Below, piece by piece: positions 1 through 6,992 of a stretch of 21,587 nt of DNA (the first letter of the stretch is position 1; each line of letters starts with the position of its first letter). The stretch is from the IMG/VR virus record IMGVR_UViG_3300031902_000061, positions 1 through 21,587 of that record. One strand, 5' to 3'. The DNA is from a virus. Under the pieces are notes generated by a model. The model searched no databases. It saw nothing but the letters and a program-made list of their open reading frames with translations, and had not been told where the DNA came from. Position numbers and translations under genes: made by a program.

Positions 1-3
1 GCC

Positions 4-273
4 ATGATCGCGCAGACCGACATCAACAAGGTCGAAGCGGCCAATCCATCGCTATTCGTCAGCGGATGGCGTCCGGCTGTCGGCTGGGTGTGCGTGTTCG
101 GGCTGGTCTATACCTTCGTTGCACAGCCACTGCTTACATGGTGGGCGAATAATCACACTCTCACCGCTCCGCCTATTCTGGACCTTGGAACTCTCGTTAC
201 ACTTCTGGGCGGCATGCTGGGCCTGTCAGGGCTGCGCACCAAAGAGAAGATCGAGGGAGTCGCCAGTAAGTAA
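4..273 (+). CDS. 3TM-type phage holin (C-terminal part or short form)
   Basis: Inner-membrane pore-former that controls the timing of host lysis. The 89 visible residues match the end of the 3TM / GTA-holin family. The signature GWRPAVGW (21-28) opens a membrane segment to about residue 46. A second hydrophobic segment (about 59-77) ends in the typical GMLGLSGLRTKEK tail. Family members usually carry an extra 40-80 residue N-terminal part with one more segment. The frame is still open at base 1, so the true start may lie upstream of the window; ATG at 4 is only the first visible start. No endolysin or spanin is seen next to it here, so it probably closes a lysis cassette that lies outside the window. 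The family call is firm, the completeness uncertain. Confidence 0.85.
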   Translation: MIAQTDINKVEAANPSLFVSGWRPAVGWVCVFGLVYTFVAQPLLTWWANNHTLTAPPILDLGTLVTLLGGMLGLSGLRTKEKIEGVASK

Positions 274-352
274 TGTGCGGTAGCGTACATACGCACGTTT
301 AGAATCAGTCCACCCTTAGAATGCTCATACTCGGGCGCCTAAGGAGTTCTCC

Positions 353-670
353 ATGTCTACTGTCACAATTTCCTGGACCACTACGGACCAGACCTTCCCC
401 ACTGGCACTATCGCTGGTGGATTTCGTTGCACCATCAATGGCGGTCCCGCTGGCTTTGTCCCCATGACCTTGGATTCTGCAGGGTCGCCCGCAGTTTTTC
501 TGAATGTCCCGGTGGAAGCCCAGACTGACCCGGACTATCATGCTACGGTGCAACGTGTCGATTCCCTGGGGGCTGCTCTGGGAGCACCTGCGACCGTTTC
601 GTTTAGCATTGTGTCTCCTCCCCTCCCGGTCGTTGCTATTCCGGGCGTGGTCACTGCTGTGGTGTCATGA
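353..670 (+). CDS. Ig/fibronectin-III-like phage protein, function unknown
   Basis: 105 residues opening with a beta-strand pattern (VTISWTTTDQ) of the sort that starts Fn3/Ig-like domains in phage proteins. The rest is rich in Thr, Val, Pro and Gly, with alternating hydrophobic residues and no membrane segment until a Pro/Val-rich tail (about 86-105). Such single beta-sandwich proteins often decorate virions or aid weak binding to glycans, but no specific role can be read here. An AAGGAG site lies 7 nt before the ATG. It follows the holin by 79 nt and overlaps the next microprotein by an ATGA junction. Orphan call: real gene likely, function inferred only from fold-like appearance. Confidence 0.75.
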   Translation: MSTVTISWTTTDQTFPTGTIAGGFRCTINGGPAGFVPMTLDSAGSPAVFLNVPVEAQTDPDYHATVQRVDSLGAALGAPATVSFSIVSPPLPVVAIPGVVTAVVS

Positions 671-798
671 TGTCAAGCGCTGCACATCAGATTCGCCATC
701 TTATCCTTGAACTGCTCAGGCGTATCGAGCGGATATTGGGTAGCGGCAGGTCGGTAGTTGTCAGCGTGCCAGTCAACCCGTCAGTGAAGGTTGAGTAA
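667..798 (+). CDS. 43-aa microprotein, unknown
   Basis: ORF starting at the ATG that overlaps the preceding stop (ATGA at 667-670), which suggests translational coupling. It encodes a helical, Arg/Leu-rich N-terminal half (HQIRHLILELLRRIERIL) followed by a Val/Pro-rich tail. No signal peptide or known domain is seen. A good independent SD is lacking, so expression would depend on readthrough of ribosomes from the Ig-like gene. It ends one base before the next ATG, and this tight packing is the main support. Confidence 0.5.
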   Translation: MMSSAAHQIRHLILELLRRIERILGSGRSVVVSVPVNPSVKVE

Positions 799-799
799 C

Positions 800-913
800 A
801 TGCGCCCTCGGCAATCATTTGTTGGGGGCGTCTTCCTCTGGCTGGTAGCAGCCGTGATGGCTATTGTTCTAGGATTCGGTGCCGTGGTGGCATACTTCAT
901 CGCCACCTGGTAA
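800..913 (+). CDS. 37-aa single-pass membrane microprotein
   Basis: Short ORF beginning one base after the previous stop. A basic N-terminus (MRPRQS) is followed by one hydrophobic segment of about 25 residues (residues 8-35) ending in ATW. The basic start suggests an N-in orientation by the positive-inside rule. It is the last rightward gene before the convergent junction, in the same run as the holin. A lysis-accessory or host-membrane role is possible but not shown. The upstream AAGG is weak. Evidence is limited to length, position and composition. Confidence 0.5.
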   Translation: MRPRQSFVGGVFLWLVAAVMAIVLGFGAVVAYFIATW

Positions 914-950
914 AAAAGAGGCCCGACAAGGGGGTGAACCGGTCGGGCCT
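911..950 (-). terminator. intrinsic terminator ending the leftward accessory operon
   Basis: Perfect 9-bp stem AGGCCCGAC (919-927) / GTCGGGCCT (942-950) with a 14-nt loop. Read on the minus strand, the stem is followed by CTTTTTTA, the U-tract of a rho-independent terminator. On the plus strand there is no T-tract after the stem, so rightward termination here is unsupported. Confidence 0.85.
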
Positions 951-955
951 GAAGT

Positions 956-985
956 CACCTAGCGCGGGAGGAGGGCGGCTAGGTG
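956..985 (-). other. second hairpin at the convergent junction
   Basis: Perfect 8-bp stem CACCTAGC (956-963) / GCTAGGTG (978-985) with a 14-nt loop. It overlaps the stop codon of the SIS gene and sits just before the terminator hairpin in the leftward transcript. It has no U-tract of its own. It may help termination or protect the mRNA 3' end. Confidence 0.5.
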
Positions 986-1476
986 GTAGTACCTGGATTT
1001 ACAATGGCATGTAGAATCGTCAGCGTTGCAAGTTCAACTGTACCGTAATTGGTGGACGGTATCCAGTAATTTATGTCGCCCATCTTGCGGATTGGATTGT
1101 CTGGACTAAATCCAGTAAAGGTCACGATCCCGCACCGATGCCCACGGGCCTCCTCGATGGCGTTTGCAATGCTGATGCTGTTCCCGCTTGAGCTGATCGC
1201 AATCAGGGTGTCGCCAGGGCGGGCATGGACTCGGATGTGACGGGAGAACACTTCGCCGTAGCCGTGGTCATTGGCGGCCATGGTCAGGGACGCATCATCC
1301 CCGACCACGAACGCGCTCAGTCCCTGCTTGAGCATGTCAGTGGCGATATGGGAACAGATGGCCCGTGATCCGCCATTCCCGACCAGCCAGTGATGGTTAT
1401 GGCCAGGGCGCCACTCTCCGTCCGATTTGGTTTGACTGATTGCGCCATATACATTCTCTGCAAATCTCATATCCAT
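979..1476 (-). CDS. SIS-domain sugar-phosphate isomerase, GmhA/DiaA-like
   Basis: SIS proteins bind and isomerise phosphosugars. The closest match is phosphoheptose isomerase (sedoheptulose 7-phosphate to heptose 7-phosphate), the first step of heptose precursors. Visible marks are GNGGS (33-37), a helix with AND (68-70), the phosphate-binding SSSGNS (95-100), and a C-terminal helix with ELATLTILHAIV (148-159). At 165 residues it is somewhat shorter than GmhA (about 190), missing part of the N-terminal helix. GGGAGG lies 8 nt before the ATG, and the start overlaps the FkbM gene by 10 nt. It is the last gene of the leftward sugar operon, directly before the terminator. The substrate could be another ketose phosphate; the family is clear. 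Confidence 0.85.
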   Translation of the reverse strand: MDMRFAENVYGAISQTKSDGEWRPGHNHHWLVGNGGSRAICSHIATDMLKQGLSAFVVGDDASLTMAANDHGYGEVFSRHIRVHARPGDTLIAISSSGNSISIANAIEEARGHRCGIVTFTGFSPDNPIRKMGDINYWIPSTNYGTVELATLTILHAIVNPGTTT

Positions 1477-2201
1477 GGCGGATTCCTCCCGACGAACAGT
1501 GACCCTTCCCGGTTCTTGTGCGGCATGTCATTGATGCTGGTAACCCGGTGCCAGTCGATCTTCTGTGACCACATGGGCACGTCTATGGCCTGGAAGTGGT
1601 CCATTATCTTCATTGCATTCTCCACGTTGCGCACCTCCATGATGGCGTCCATATGGTTCATGACCTCGGATGTCATGGTGGCGCACAGTTCAGCCTCGTT
1701 GCCCTCGCTGTCGATCTTGGCGAAGTCTGTACCCTCCCACAGGGACCGGCAGTCCACTACCTTGACCGTGACAGTCTCACGCGGGCCGTATGAGTCCTTG
1801 TAGCCGACGATGTGATTACCTGTGAGGTTATTTAGCACACGTACGAACTGCGCCTGCCCGTCATAGGTGTGTACTGCCACATTGAACGGTGCTACGGTCA
1901 TGACGCCATTGGCGAATAGGTTATCGAGGAACTTCGGCCAGTGTTCAGGATCAGGCTCGAACGCACGCACAGTCCAGCCCAGCTTGCTCATCAGGATCGA
2001 GTGCAGGCCAAGATTGGCACCGATATCCAGCACGTTATGCCAGCGCGTGCGATTGTCCCAGTACAGTTTCAGGATCATCAGCTCGGACGGTCCGAACAGG
2101 TCCAGGCTGTCGATGCGTCCCATTTGATAGTATGGGAAATTTATCTTGCCATAGGGGCCAAGATGCTCGGTTATCAGTTCCTGCGCTTTCTCACGGCTCA
2201 T
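1467..2201 (-). CDS. FkbM-family SAM-dependent methyltransferase
   Basis: Transfers a methyl group from S-adenosylmethionine, usually to a sugar hydroxyl in glycan or polyketide pathways. The Rossmann motif I is VLDIGANLGLHS (57-68), motif II acid FEPDP (81-85), and the FkbM signature KIDSEGNE (162-169) is intact. 244 residues is usual for the family. AAAGGAG precedes the ATG by 8 nt. The preceding 64-aa gene stops on the base next to this ATG. Its place among epimerases, an SDR and a SIS isomerase points to O-methylation of a sugar on a surface glycan or a glycolipid, but the acceptor is unknown. Confidence 0.9.
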   Translation of the reverse strand: MSREKAQELITEHLGPYGKINFPYYQMGRIDSLDLFGPSELMILKLYWDNRTRWHNVLDIGANLGLHSILMSKLGWTVRAFEPDPEHWPKFLDNLFANGVMTVAPFNVAVHTYDGQAQFVRVLNNLTGNHIVGYKDSYGPRETVTVKVVDCRSLWEGTDFAKIDSEGNEAELCATMTSEVMNHMDAIMEVRNVENAMKIMDHFQAIDVPMWSQKIDWHRVTSINDMPHKNREGSLFVGRNPPWI

Positions 2202-2396
2202 TCATGGCTCCTTTGATTGGCTCGCCTCACTGACGAAGGCAAGATAGTGCTGCATCTGGTCTCGACTGATAGTGCGTATGGCGTATATGAGGACGCCTGT
2301 CGCCACCATCCAGTCCTCGGTACACCATTGTTTGACGTCCTTGCCGACTGCCGTACCCAGCGCAGACAGAATAGGATCATCTTGCAGTGTTCTCAT
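2202..2396 (-). CDS. 64-aa hypothetical protein coupled to the ThDP enzyme
   Basis: Not recognised. A small mostly helical protein with one Cys and a central hydrophobic stretch (MVATGVLIYAI, about 30-40), too polar overall to be a clear membrane protein. It starts at an ATGA overlap with the stop of the upstream ThDP C-terminal ORF (2393-2396). It ends in SKEP, its last codons lying in the SD region of the FkbM gene. This double coupling is the main evidence that it is translated. Confidence 0.6.
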   Translation of the reverse strand: MRTLQDDPILSALGTAVGKDVKQWCTEDWMVATGVLIYAIRTISRDQMQHYLAFVSEASQSKEP

Positions 2397-3535
2397 ATAG
2401 GCGCGATTATCATCTCGTTCCTGAACTCCTCCCGATCAAGTTGCGGATCCGGGTCTTCGAGTGGCTGACCGTACTTGCACTGAGGGATGAGCTGGGCGTC
2501 GGGATGGATGAATATTTGCATGAATCCGTGTCCGTCAAACGAAAACAGGTCTTTTAAGTCGCGGCAATCTTCTCCCAGTCCGACTATTCCGAATGCATGC
2601 GCCAGCTCATCAAAATCAAGATCAGGCAATCCACCATCAATGCTAGTCGAGTAGTAGTTCCCATCAAGCCACTGTCTCTGAGTCTGGCGGCACATCGCAT
2701 GGCCCCCGTTGTTCAGCAGGATGATCTTGATGTTGAGGTTCCACCGGGCAATGAGGGCAAGATCGGAAAGGGACATTAGCGAGGAACCGTCCCCGGTAAT
2801 CAGGATTATTCTTCGCGTGGTCGCAAATGATGCGCCAATAGCAGCCGGGATACCGTACCCCATCGGAGTGTAATTCCATGCGTGCAACATCCTTTCTCCC
2901 TTGAATGGGAATGCCTTGCATACATATCCTATTGCGGTCCCGGTATCACTGACGATGATGTCATCCGGTGTGGTGTATTTGGCAATATCGCGCATCAACT
3001 GGTACGGATTGACTCCAGGCCAGTCCACTTCAGGCTCGTCCCACATGGCCCGCCACGTCTGAATCTGGTACTTCCACGAGTGGGATCGCAGCTTGAACGT
3101 GTACTCGTTCATCTCTGTCAGGAACGCGCCCACGTCCATGCAGATGCCGGCCTGTAGCGTGACCCCGACCTTCTCCATCTTGTCGATCTCGGACTGATCC
3201 TGGTCGATCATGTAGATCAGCGCTTCACGTGCGAAGTGTTCTCCGTGTCCTGTCGCCTTGGTGTCCAGCCTGCACCCGAGCACGCACAGACAGTCACTAT
3301 TCTGGATGGCGAAGTTGGCCGCACGATTGCCATGCGTGCCGAACCCGCCTGCGAACAGGGGATGATCATGCCGGATCAGGTCGATTGCGCCCCAGGTGAC
3401 CGCGACGGGTATGTTCATGTCCTCTGCCACGCGCAGGGCCAGCTTCTCATGCCCACGCACACCTGCTCCCCAGATGAACATGGGACGTTGCCGGGCTTCC
3501 AGTTCTGCGCCGACTCCTTCGATGTCATTCATCAT
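2393..3535 (-). CDS. ThDP-dependent enzyme, acetolactate-synthase-like: central and C-terminal (PP) domains
   Basis: Second half of an acetolactate-synthase-type carboligase/decarboxylase. Residues 14-150 fit the central domain (WGAGVR at 22-27, DTKATG at 91-96). Residues 180-345 are the diphosphate-binding PP domain. The ThDP/Mg motif begins at GDGSS (248-252) and closes with NN (275-276), the GDG-x(about 25)-NN pattern. It begins where a full-length enzyme would have the linker after the PYR domain, and together with the next ORF gives 552 residues, a normal full length. The start is ATGATG overlapping the previous stop, with GGCGGAAG ahead. In glycan clusters, such enzymes can add a two-carbon unit to a keto-sugar (as YerE does) or make another keto acid; the reaction here is inference. 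Confidence 0.88.
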   Translation of the reverse strand: MMNDIEGVGAELEARQRPMFIWGAGVRGHEKLALRVAEDMNIPVAVTWGAIDLIRHDHPLFAGGFGTHGNRAANFAIQNSDCLCVLGCRLDTKATGHGEHFAREALIYMIDQDQSEIDKMEKVGVTLQAGICMDVGAFLTEMNEYTFKLRSHSWKYQIQTWRAMWDEPEVDWPGVNPYQLMRDIAKYTTPDDIIVSDTGTAIGYVCKAFPFKGERMLHAWNYTPMGYGIPAAIGASFATTRRIILITGDGSSLMSLSDLALIARWNLNIKIILLNNGGHAMCRQTQRQWLDGNYYSTSIDGGLPDLDFDELAHAFGIVGLGEDCRDLKDLFSFDGHGFMQIFIHPDAQLIPQCKYGQPLEDPDPQLDREEFRNEMIIAPI

Positions 3536-4050
3536 ACTTCCGCCCTCTGCAAGTCGTCTGGAATATCAATCAGGACGGGTCCTTTGCGTCCGGTCTGAGC
3601 GGCGCATAGAGCTGCGGCGAGGATTGGTCCGATTGCTTGCGCTCCTTCGAGTCGTCTTGCATATTTCGTGATGTCTCTGACCATTCCGGTGATCGGCGTG
3701 TCCTGGAACCCGTACTGTCGGACTCCGAACCTTTCACTTTGTCTGTGCGTTGCCACCGCGCCCGTGATGTAGATGACCGGGACGCTATCGTAATAGCTGC
3801 TAGCGATTGCCGTGATGAGGTTCGTTGCTCCCGGTCCAGACGTGGCCATAGCACAGCCAAGGCCGGTAAGACGAGCATACGCATCAGCAGAGAAGCCAGC
3901 GTTGCACTCATGCGTCGATGGGATGAACTGGATTTGCGTGGCATCATAGACTCCATGGATGAGGTGCAGATTTGCTCCACCATTTACACCGAAGATGTGG
4001 CGGATACCCTGTTGCTCAAGGAACTTGGCGACGAAGTGGGAGAGCTTCAT
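3532..4050 (-). CDS. ThDP-dependent enzyme, acetolactate-synthase-like: N-terminal (PYR) domain
   Basis: First half of the same enzyme, complete as a PYR domain. The catalytic glutamate that activates the ThDP aminopyrimidine is present in THECNAGFSADAYAR (E48). SGPGATN (71-77) and GFQDTP (114-119) are family motifs, and the ORF ends at IDIPDDLQRAEV, exactly where the PYR domain ends in one-chain homologues. Known split ThDP enzymes (for example sulfopyruvate decarboxylase) work as two subunits that assemble at the shared active site. A GGAGGG site precedes the ATG, and both ends are ATGA overlaps. Either a true two-subunit form or a broken one-chain gene; intact motifs and a clean junction favour the former. 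Confidence 0.88.
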   Translation of the reverse strand: MKLSHFVAKFLEQQGIRHIFGVNGGANLHLIHGVYDATQIQFIPSTHECNAGFSADAYARLTGLGCAMATSGPGATNLITAIASSYYDSVPVIYITGAVATHRQSERFGVRQYGFQDTPITGMVRDITKYARRLEGAQAIGPILAAALCAAQTGRKGPVLIDIPDDLQRAEV

Positions 4051-4733
4051 TCGACCCTCCGCAGTTTGTACAGATCCATGATGTCAGCATCCAGATTCAT
4101 TATTTCCATCTTGATGTGCCAAGGATCTGATGCGCAGATGTTGCGCCCTCCAACTAAAGATTTTGGCGCATCCATACACCACTTGAGGCACCCATATACC
4201 CGCTCAATCGGTGTGAACTTCTGCGCCTCGATTGCTGCTGCCAGCTTGGGATTCGGCCATGCTGCCTTGAGCGTGCCCCTGTGAATCTTGGTATTGACTA
4301 TCCCCGGCCCGAGTGCGAAGAACTTGGCATCCGGTGTCTCATGGTCAAGCTGCTCGACTGCCTTGAGGACGGCCATCTTGCTCACGTTGTAGGCACTGTA
4401 TCCGTCCATGATCATTTGAGGATTGGACCCGGCCAGCCAGCATATGCTTGCCCCTGCGTTATGCTTGGGCCACAGACGGCGCAGCAGCTCGATGGGCAGC
4501 AACAGGTTCGACTTCATGGTCTCGTTCCACTCGAACATGTCATTGTCCATCCACAGCCCGACCGGTGTGATGCGCCCGACCGCCACGATGCACAGATCCC
4601 AGAATCCGAACTGTTCCATACTCTGGAGTTCACCGCGTGCCCAGCCCTCGACGTTCCAGCCATCAGCCTGGAGCAGTGGTGTCAGTTGCTGGGCGATGTC
4701 TGAGTGTGACCCGATTATGATGGCGTTTTTCAT
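4047..4733 (-). CDS. short-chain dehydrogenase/reductase (SDR)
   Basis: NAD(P)-dependent oxidoreductase, probably acting on a keto-sugar or on the product of the neighbouring ThDP enzyme. The 228 residues hold a shortened cofactor loop (IIGSHSDIA, 6-14), a catalytic Ser (AGS, 101-103) and YNVSK (Y115, K119), the SDR Tyr/Lys pair. PG at 168-169 is the usual motif after the active site. The N-terminal glycine loop reads GSHSDIA rather than the textbook TGxxxGIG, as is common in polysaccharide-cluster SDRs. It is joined by ATGA overlaps to both neighbours. In the yersiniose pathway a ThDP carboligase is followed by a reductase, so the pairing here is suggestive. Confidence 0.85.
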   Translation of the reverse strand: MKNAIIIGSHSDIAQQLTPLLQADGWNVEGWARGELQSMEQFGFWDLCIVAVGRITPVGLWMDNDMFEWNETMKSNLLLPIELLRRLWPKHNAGASICWLAGSNPQMIMDGYSAYNVSKMAVLKAVEQLDHETPDAKFFALGPGIVNTKIHRGTLKAAWPNPKLAAAIEAQKFTPIERVYGCLKWCMDAPKSLVGGRNICASDPWHIKMEIMNLDADIMDLYKLRRVE

Positions 4734-5626
4734 GGTCTATGCTCATATGTGAGTGATTGATCCTTCAGGACGTCCCAGTGGTCATTGATCCATTTCCTGA
4801 CCTCTTCGATGCCGTCAGGCATGGTGATGGCAGTCTGCCAGCCCAATGCCTTCATCTTGGTCGAGTCGAGGATGTAAGCCGGGTCCTTGCCGGGCCGGTC
4901 TGGAATGACTTCGACCACATTATTCCAGTCCATTCCCATGCCAGCACAGATCAGCCTGACCAGCGTCTCTATGCGCAGGGTGATGTCGGACCCGACGTGA
5001 TACGCCTCGCCCACCTCGCCATGCAGCATGACCCGCCAGTACGCATCGCACATATCATGCACATGGATGAACTGTCGATAGCTGGCCCCGCCACCTTCTA
5101 GCGGGAACCGGATACCGTGCTTGATGCTGGCCATCACCTTGGGGATGAGCCTGTACAGTTGCTGGCCTGGCCCGTACACGTTGCAGGCCCGCGTGAACAC
5201 GACCGGGAAGCCGAACGATTTGCGATAGGCTTGCAGCATCCACTCAGCAGCGGCCCTGCTGACTGCGTATGGCGTGCTGGGCTGGAACGGCGTGTCCTCC
5301 TTGATGGGTGATACGCCAGCATTGCCGTAGACCTCTGGCGTGCTGATGTGGACGTACCGCTTGAGGTGTGGCAATGCCCCGTGTCGGTAGGAATCAGCGA
5401 TGCGGATGGCGAAATCCAGATTGCTCTCCATGTACCCGTGCGGATAGTCCCAGCTTGGCGCGACCACGTTAGCCGCTGCAAAGTTCACGATGTATTCGGT
5501 CTGATTGCCCCACAGAAAGACCTGCCGCGCCGATTGCTCACATACTTCGCACTCACGCTCTCGCAGATATTCGCAGAAGTGACGGCCAGAGAATGAAGAG
5601 GCGCCGATTACCAGGACCTTAGACAC
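4730..5626 (-). CDS. extended-SDR nucleotide-sugar dehydratase/epimerase-like enzyme
   Basis: NAD(P)-binding sugar-nucleotide enzyme of the RmlB/GalE superfamily. The GTG start at 5626 is chosen because the protein then opens directly with the Rossmann loop (GASSFSG, 8-14) and has GGTGG upstream; the longer frame only runs through the HNH gene. Further marks are HISTPEVYG (about 93-101) and the RxCNVYGPGQ type motif that contacts the nucleotide. Two active-site features are unusual: the SDR Tyr-x3-Lys reads YAVSR (Y120, R124), and the dehydratase Asp in the STDEVYG-type motif is Pro. It may therefore not be a standard 4,6-dehydratase. It overlaps the HNH stop by 8 nt and the SDR by ATGA. Confidence 0.83.
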   Translation of the reverse strand: MSKVLVIGASSFSGRHFCEYLRERECEVCEQSARQVFLWGNQTEYIVNFAAANVVAPSWDYPHGYMESNLDFAIRIADSYRHGALPHLKRYVHISTPEVYGNAGVSPIKEDTPFQPSTPYAVSRAAAEWMLQAYRKSFGFPVVFTRACNVYGPGQQLYRLIPKVMASIKHGIRFPLEGGGASYRQFIHVHDMCDAYWRVMLHGEVGEAYHVGSDITLRIETLVRLICAGMGMDWNNVVEVIPDRPGKDPAYILDSTKMKALGWQTAITMPDGIEEVRKWINDHWDVLKDQSLTYEHRP

Positions 5627-5954
5627 GATTAAGCCACCGATTGGCGAAATTGTTCTTGGTATTGCCTCTGCCTTTTTTCCACATGTCCAAAGCATTATCC
5701 CTTCTTGTTCCCAAAAATAAATGATCAGGATTTACGCATGGAGGGACATCGCATTTGTGCAAGACATCAATGCCTTCAGGAATTGCGCCTCTGTATAGCG
5801 TCCATGCCAGCCGATGAACGAAAGTATTACCCGGCAGCGGATGATTGTTGATAAGGCCATGTCCGAACGATCTGGTCGCGCCAAGCCAAATCCAGCAACC
5901 GGCTTCGGGAATTTGCTCTATGCGAGAATCCAGCCATGTTTTGTCTCGTATCAT
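5619..5954 (-). CDS. HNH endonuclease (HNH_3-type), likely free-standing homing endonuclease
   Basis: A small nuclease of the phage HNH_3 type that cuts DNA with a metal held by a beta-beta-alpha fold. GCWIWLGA (19-26), FVHRLAW (45-51), then VLHKCDVPPCVNPDHLFLGT (64-83) and N/D of RRDNALDMW form the conserved core. The ATG at 5954 is chosen over the longer frame because it makes an ATGA overlap with the epimerase stop and has AAGG 7 nt upstream. It lies between two sugar-enzyme genes, sharing 8 nt with the next. This is typical of mobile endonucleases that settle in phage operons without breaking neighbours. Confidence 0.87.
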   Translation of the reverse strand: MIRDKTWLDSRIEQIPEAGCWIWLGATRSFGHGLINNHPLPGNTFVHRLAWTLYRGAIPEGIDVLHKCDVPPCVNPDHLFLGTRRDNALDMWKKGRGNTKNNFANRWLNRV

Positions 5955-6862
5955 GAGTCCTTGATCCCCTGTGAGGTCATCCAGTTGAGATTGTTCCACC
6001 TCGGATCGTCCACAAGTTCCTTCGTCTGCCATGCCCGCATCACTTCCAGGATGGCGTCGTGGATGGTCTTGCGAGGCCGGAACCCAGTAGCCAGCAGCTT
6101 GTCACTGTTGACCTGATAGGACCGCGCATCACGTACCGGCGTCACGATCACCTTCGCGTCAGTCCTGACCCGTACCATGTCGGCAATTTCAGCGAGTGAG
6201 TGATTCTCGAAGCCCGCATTGAATATCCCGGTATGCTCGGGATGATCCAGCATGAACAGATACAGGTCGCACATGTCATCGATGTGGATGGAGGGACGCA
6301 TCTGCTGTCCACCATGGAGCGTCATCACACCGTCACGCATGGCCTGAACGGTCAGCATGTTGACGGTCAGGTCCAACCTCATCCTCGGGGCCAACCCGCA
6401 GATAGTAGCCGGTCGAATAATTTGCGGACGCAGTTCCGGATATGACATCAGGACGCGCTCGGTACACATCTTTGTTTTGTTGTAGTCCGATAGCGGGCTG
6501 AGTGACATATCTTCCGTGACAAGGCCCCGATCCGCACCGTACACACTTACCGATGAAGCGTATATGACCCTCGTTCCCGCTTTGCTCGCAAGTTGGCACA
6601 GTTGCTGAGTAGCTAAACACGAAGTTTCCCATGATAACCTCGGATAGTGGCTGACCGACGGATCGTTGCTGATCGCAGCCAGATGGATGATGGCCTCGCA
6701 GTTGTCCAGGTGCGTGATAGTGCGCACGTCCTGAGACTTGAACGGCAGCGAGTAGAACCACTGCACATCGATAGGTACCACCTCATGACCAGCCTGAACC
6801 AGCCTGCCTGATAGATTGGTGCCGACATAGCCTGCGGCACCTGTGAGCATGACTCTAGCCAC
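5951..6862 (-). CDS. NAD-dependent nucleotide-sugar epimerase/dehydratase (extended SDR)
   Basis: Acts on an activated sugar (UDP-, GDP- or dTDP-linked), using bound NAD to oxidise and re-reduce the ring. The Rossmann loop GAAGYVG is at 8-14 and the acidic adenine-ribose contact near VPID. AIIHLAA is at about 57-63, ASSVSVYG (102-109) holds the catalytic Ser, and YNKTK supplies Y127/K131. A C-terminal substrate domain with IHIDDMCDLY is present. GTG at 6862 is the preferred start, with GGAGG 5 nt ahead; GTG at 6868 touches the SD and ATG at 6850 is less well spaced. It heads the compact sugar block, and unlike its neighbour it has a full catalytic triad. The substrate is not predictable. Confidence 0.88.
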   Translation of the reverse strand: MARVMLTGAAGYVGTNLSGRLVQAGHEVVPIDVQWFYSLPFKSQDVRTITHLDNCEAIIHLAAISNDPSVSHYPRLSWETSCLATQQLCQLASKAGTRVIYASSVSVYGADRGLVTEDMSLSPLSDYNKTKMCTERVLMSYPELRPQIIRPATICGLAPRMRLDLTVNMLTVQAMRDGVMTLHGGQQMRPSIHIDDMCDLYLFMLDHPEHTGIFNAGFENHSLAEIADMVRVRTDAKVIVTPVRDARSYQVNSDKLLATGFRPRKTIHDAILEVMRAWQTKELVDDPRWNNLNWMTSQGIKDS

Positions 6863-6971
6863 GCGCACCTCCCATGTCAGGCCACTTCTGGGGCGGCGGT
6901 GCTGGTTTCTTGGCTGGCAGTTTGGTGTTGACTGGGCGTTTCGTGACTGGCTGCTTCGGTTTCTGTTTCAT
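6855..6971 (-). CDS. 38-aa Lys/Pro-rich basic microprotein
   Basis: ORF with a good site (AGGAGAG, spacing about 5-8) before its ATG. The product is strongly basic, almost free of hydrophobic residues and rich in Lys, Pro and Gln (starts MKQKPKQPVTKRPVNTK). It is likely disordered and could bind nucleic acid or phosphate-rich partners. Its 3' end overlaps the start of the epimerase gene and contains that gene's SD. Not recognised. Support rests on the SD and the overlap. Confidence 0.5.
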   Translation of the reverse strand: MKQKPKQPVTKRPVNTKLPAKKPAPPPQKWPDMGGARG

Positions 6972-6992
6972 GTGTCTCTCCTGTAGTTAAGG

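Noticed and set aside
275-297. Inverted repeat GTGCG/CGCAC after the holin as a terminator
   Set aside because: Stem is short, alternative pairings have impossible loops, and no T-tract follows.
3637-4284. 215-codon plus-strand frame opposite the ThDP PYR and SDR genes
   Set aside because: It runs antisense to two genes with clear catalytic motifs, has no recognisable domain and no useful SD.
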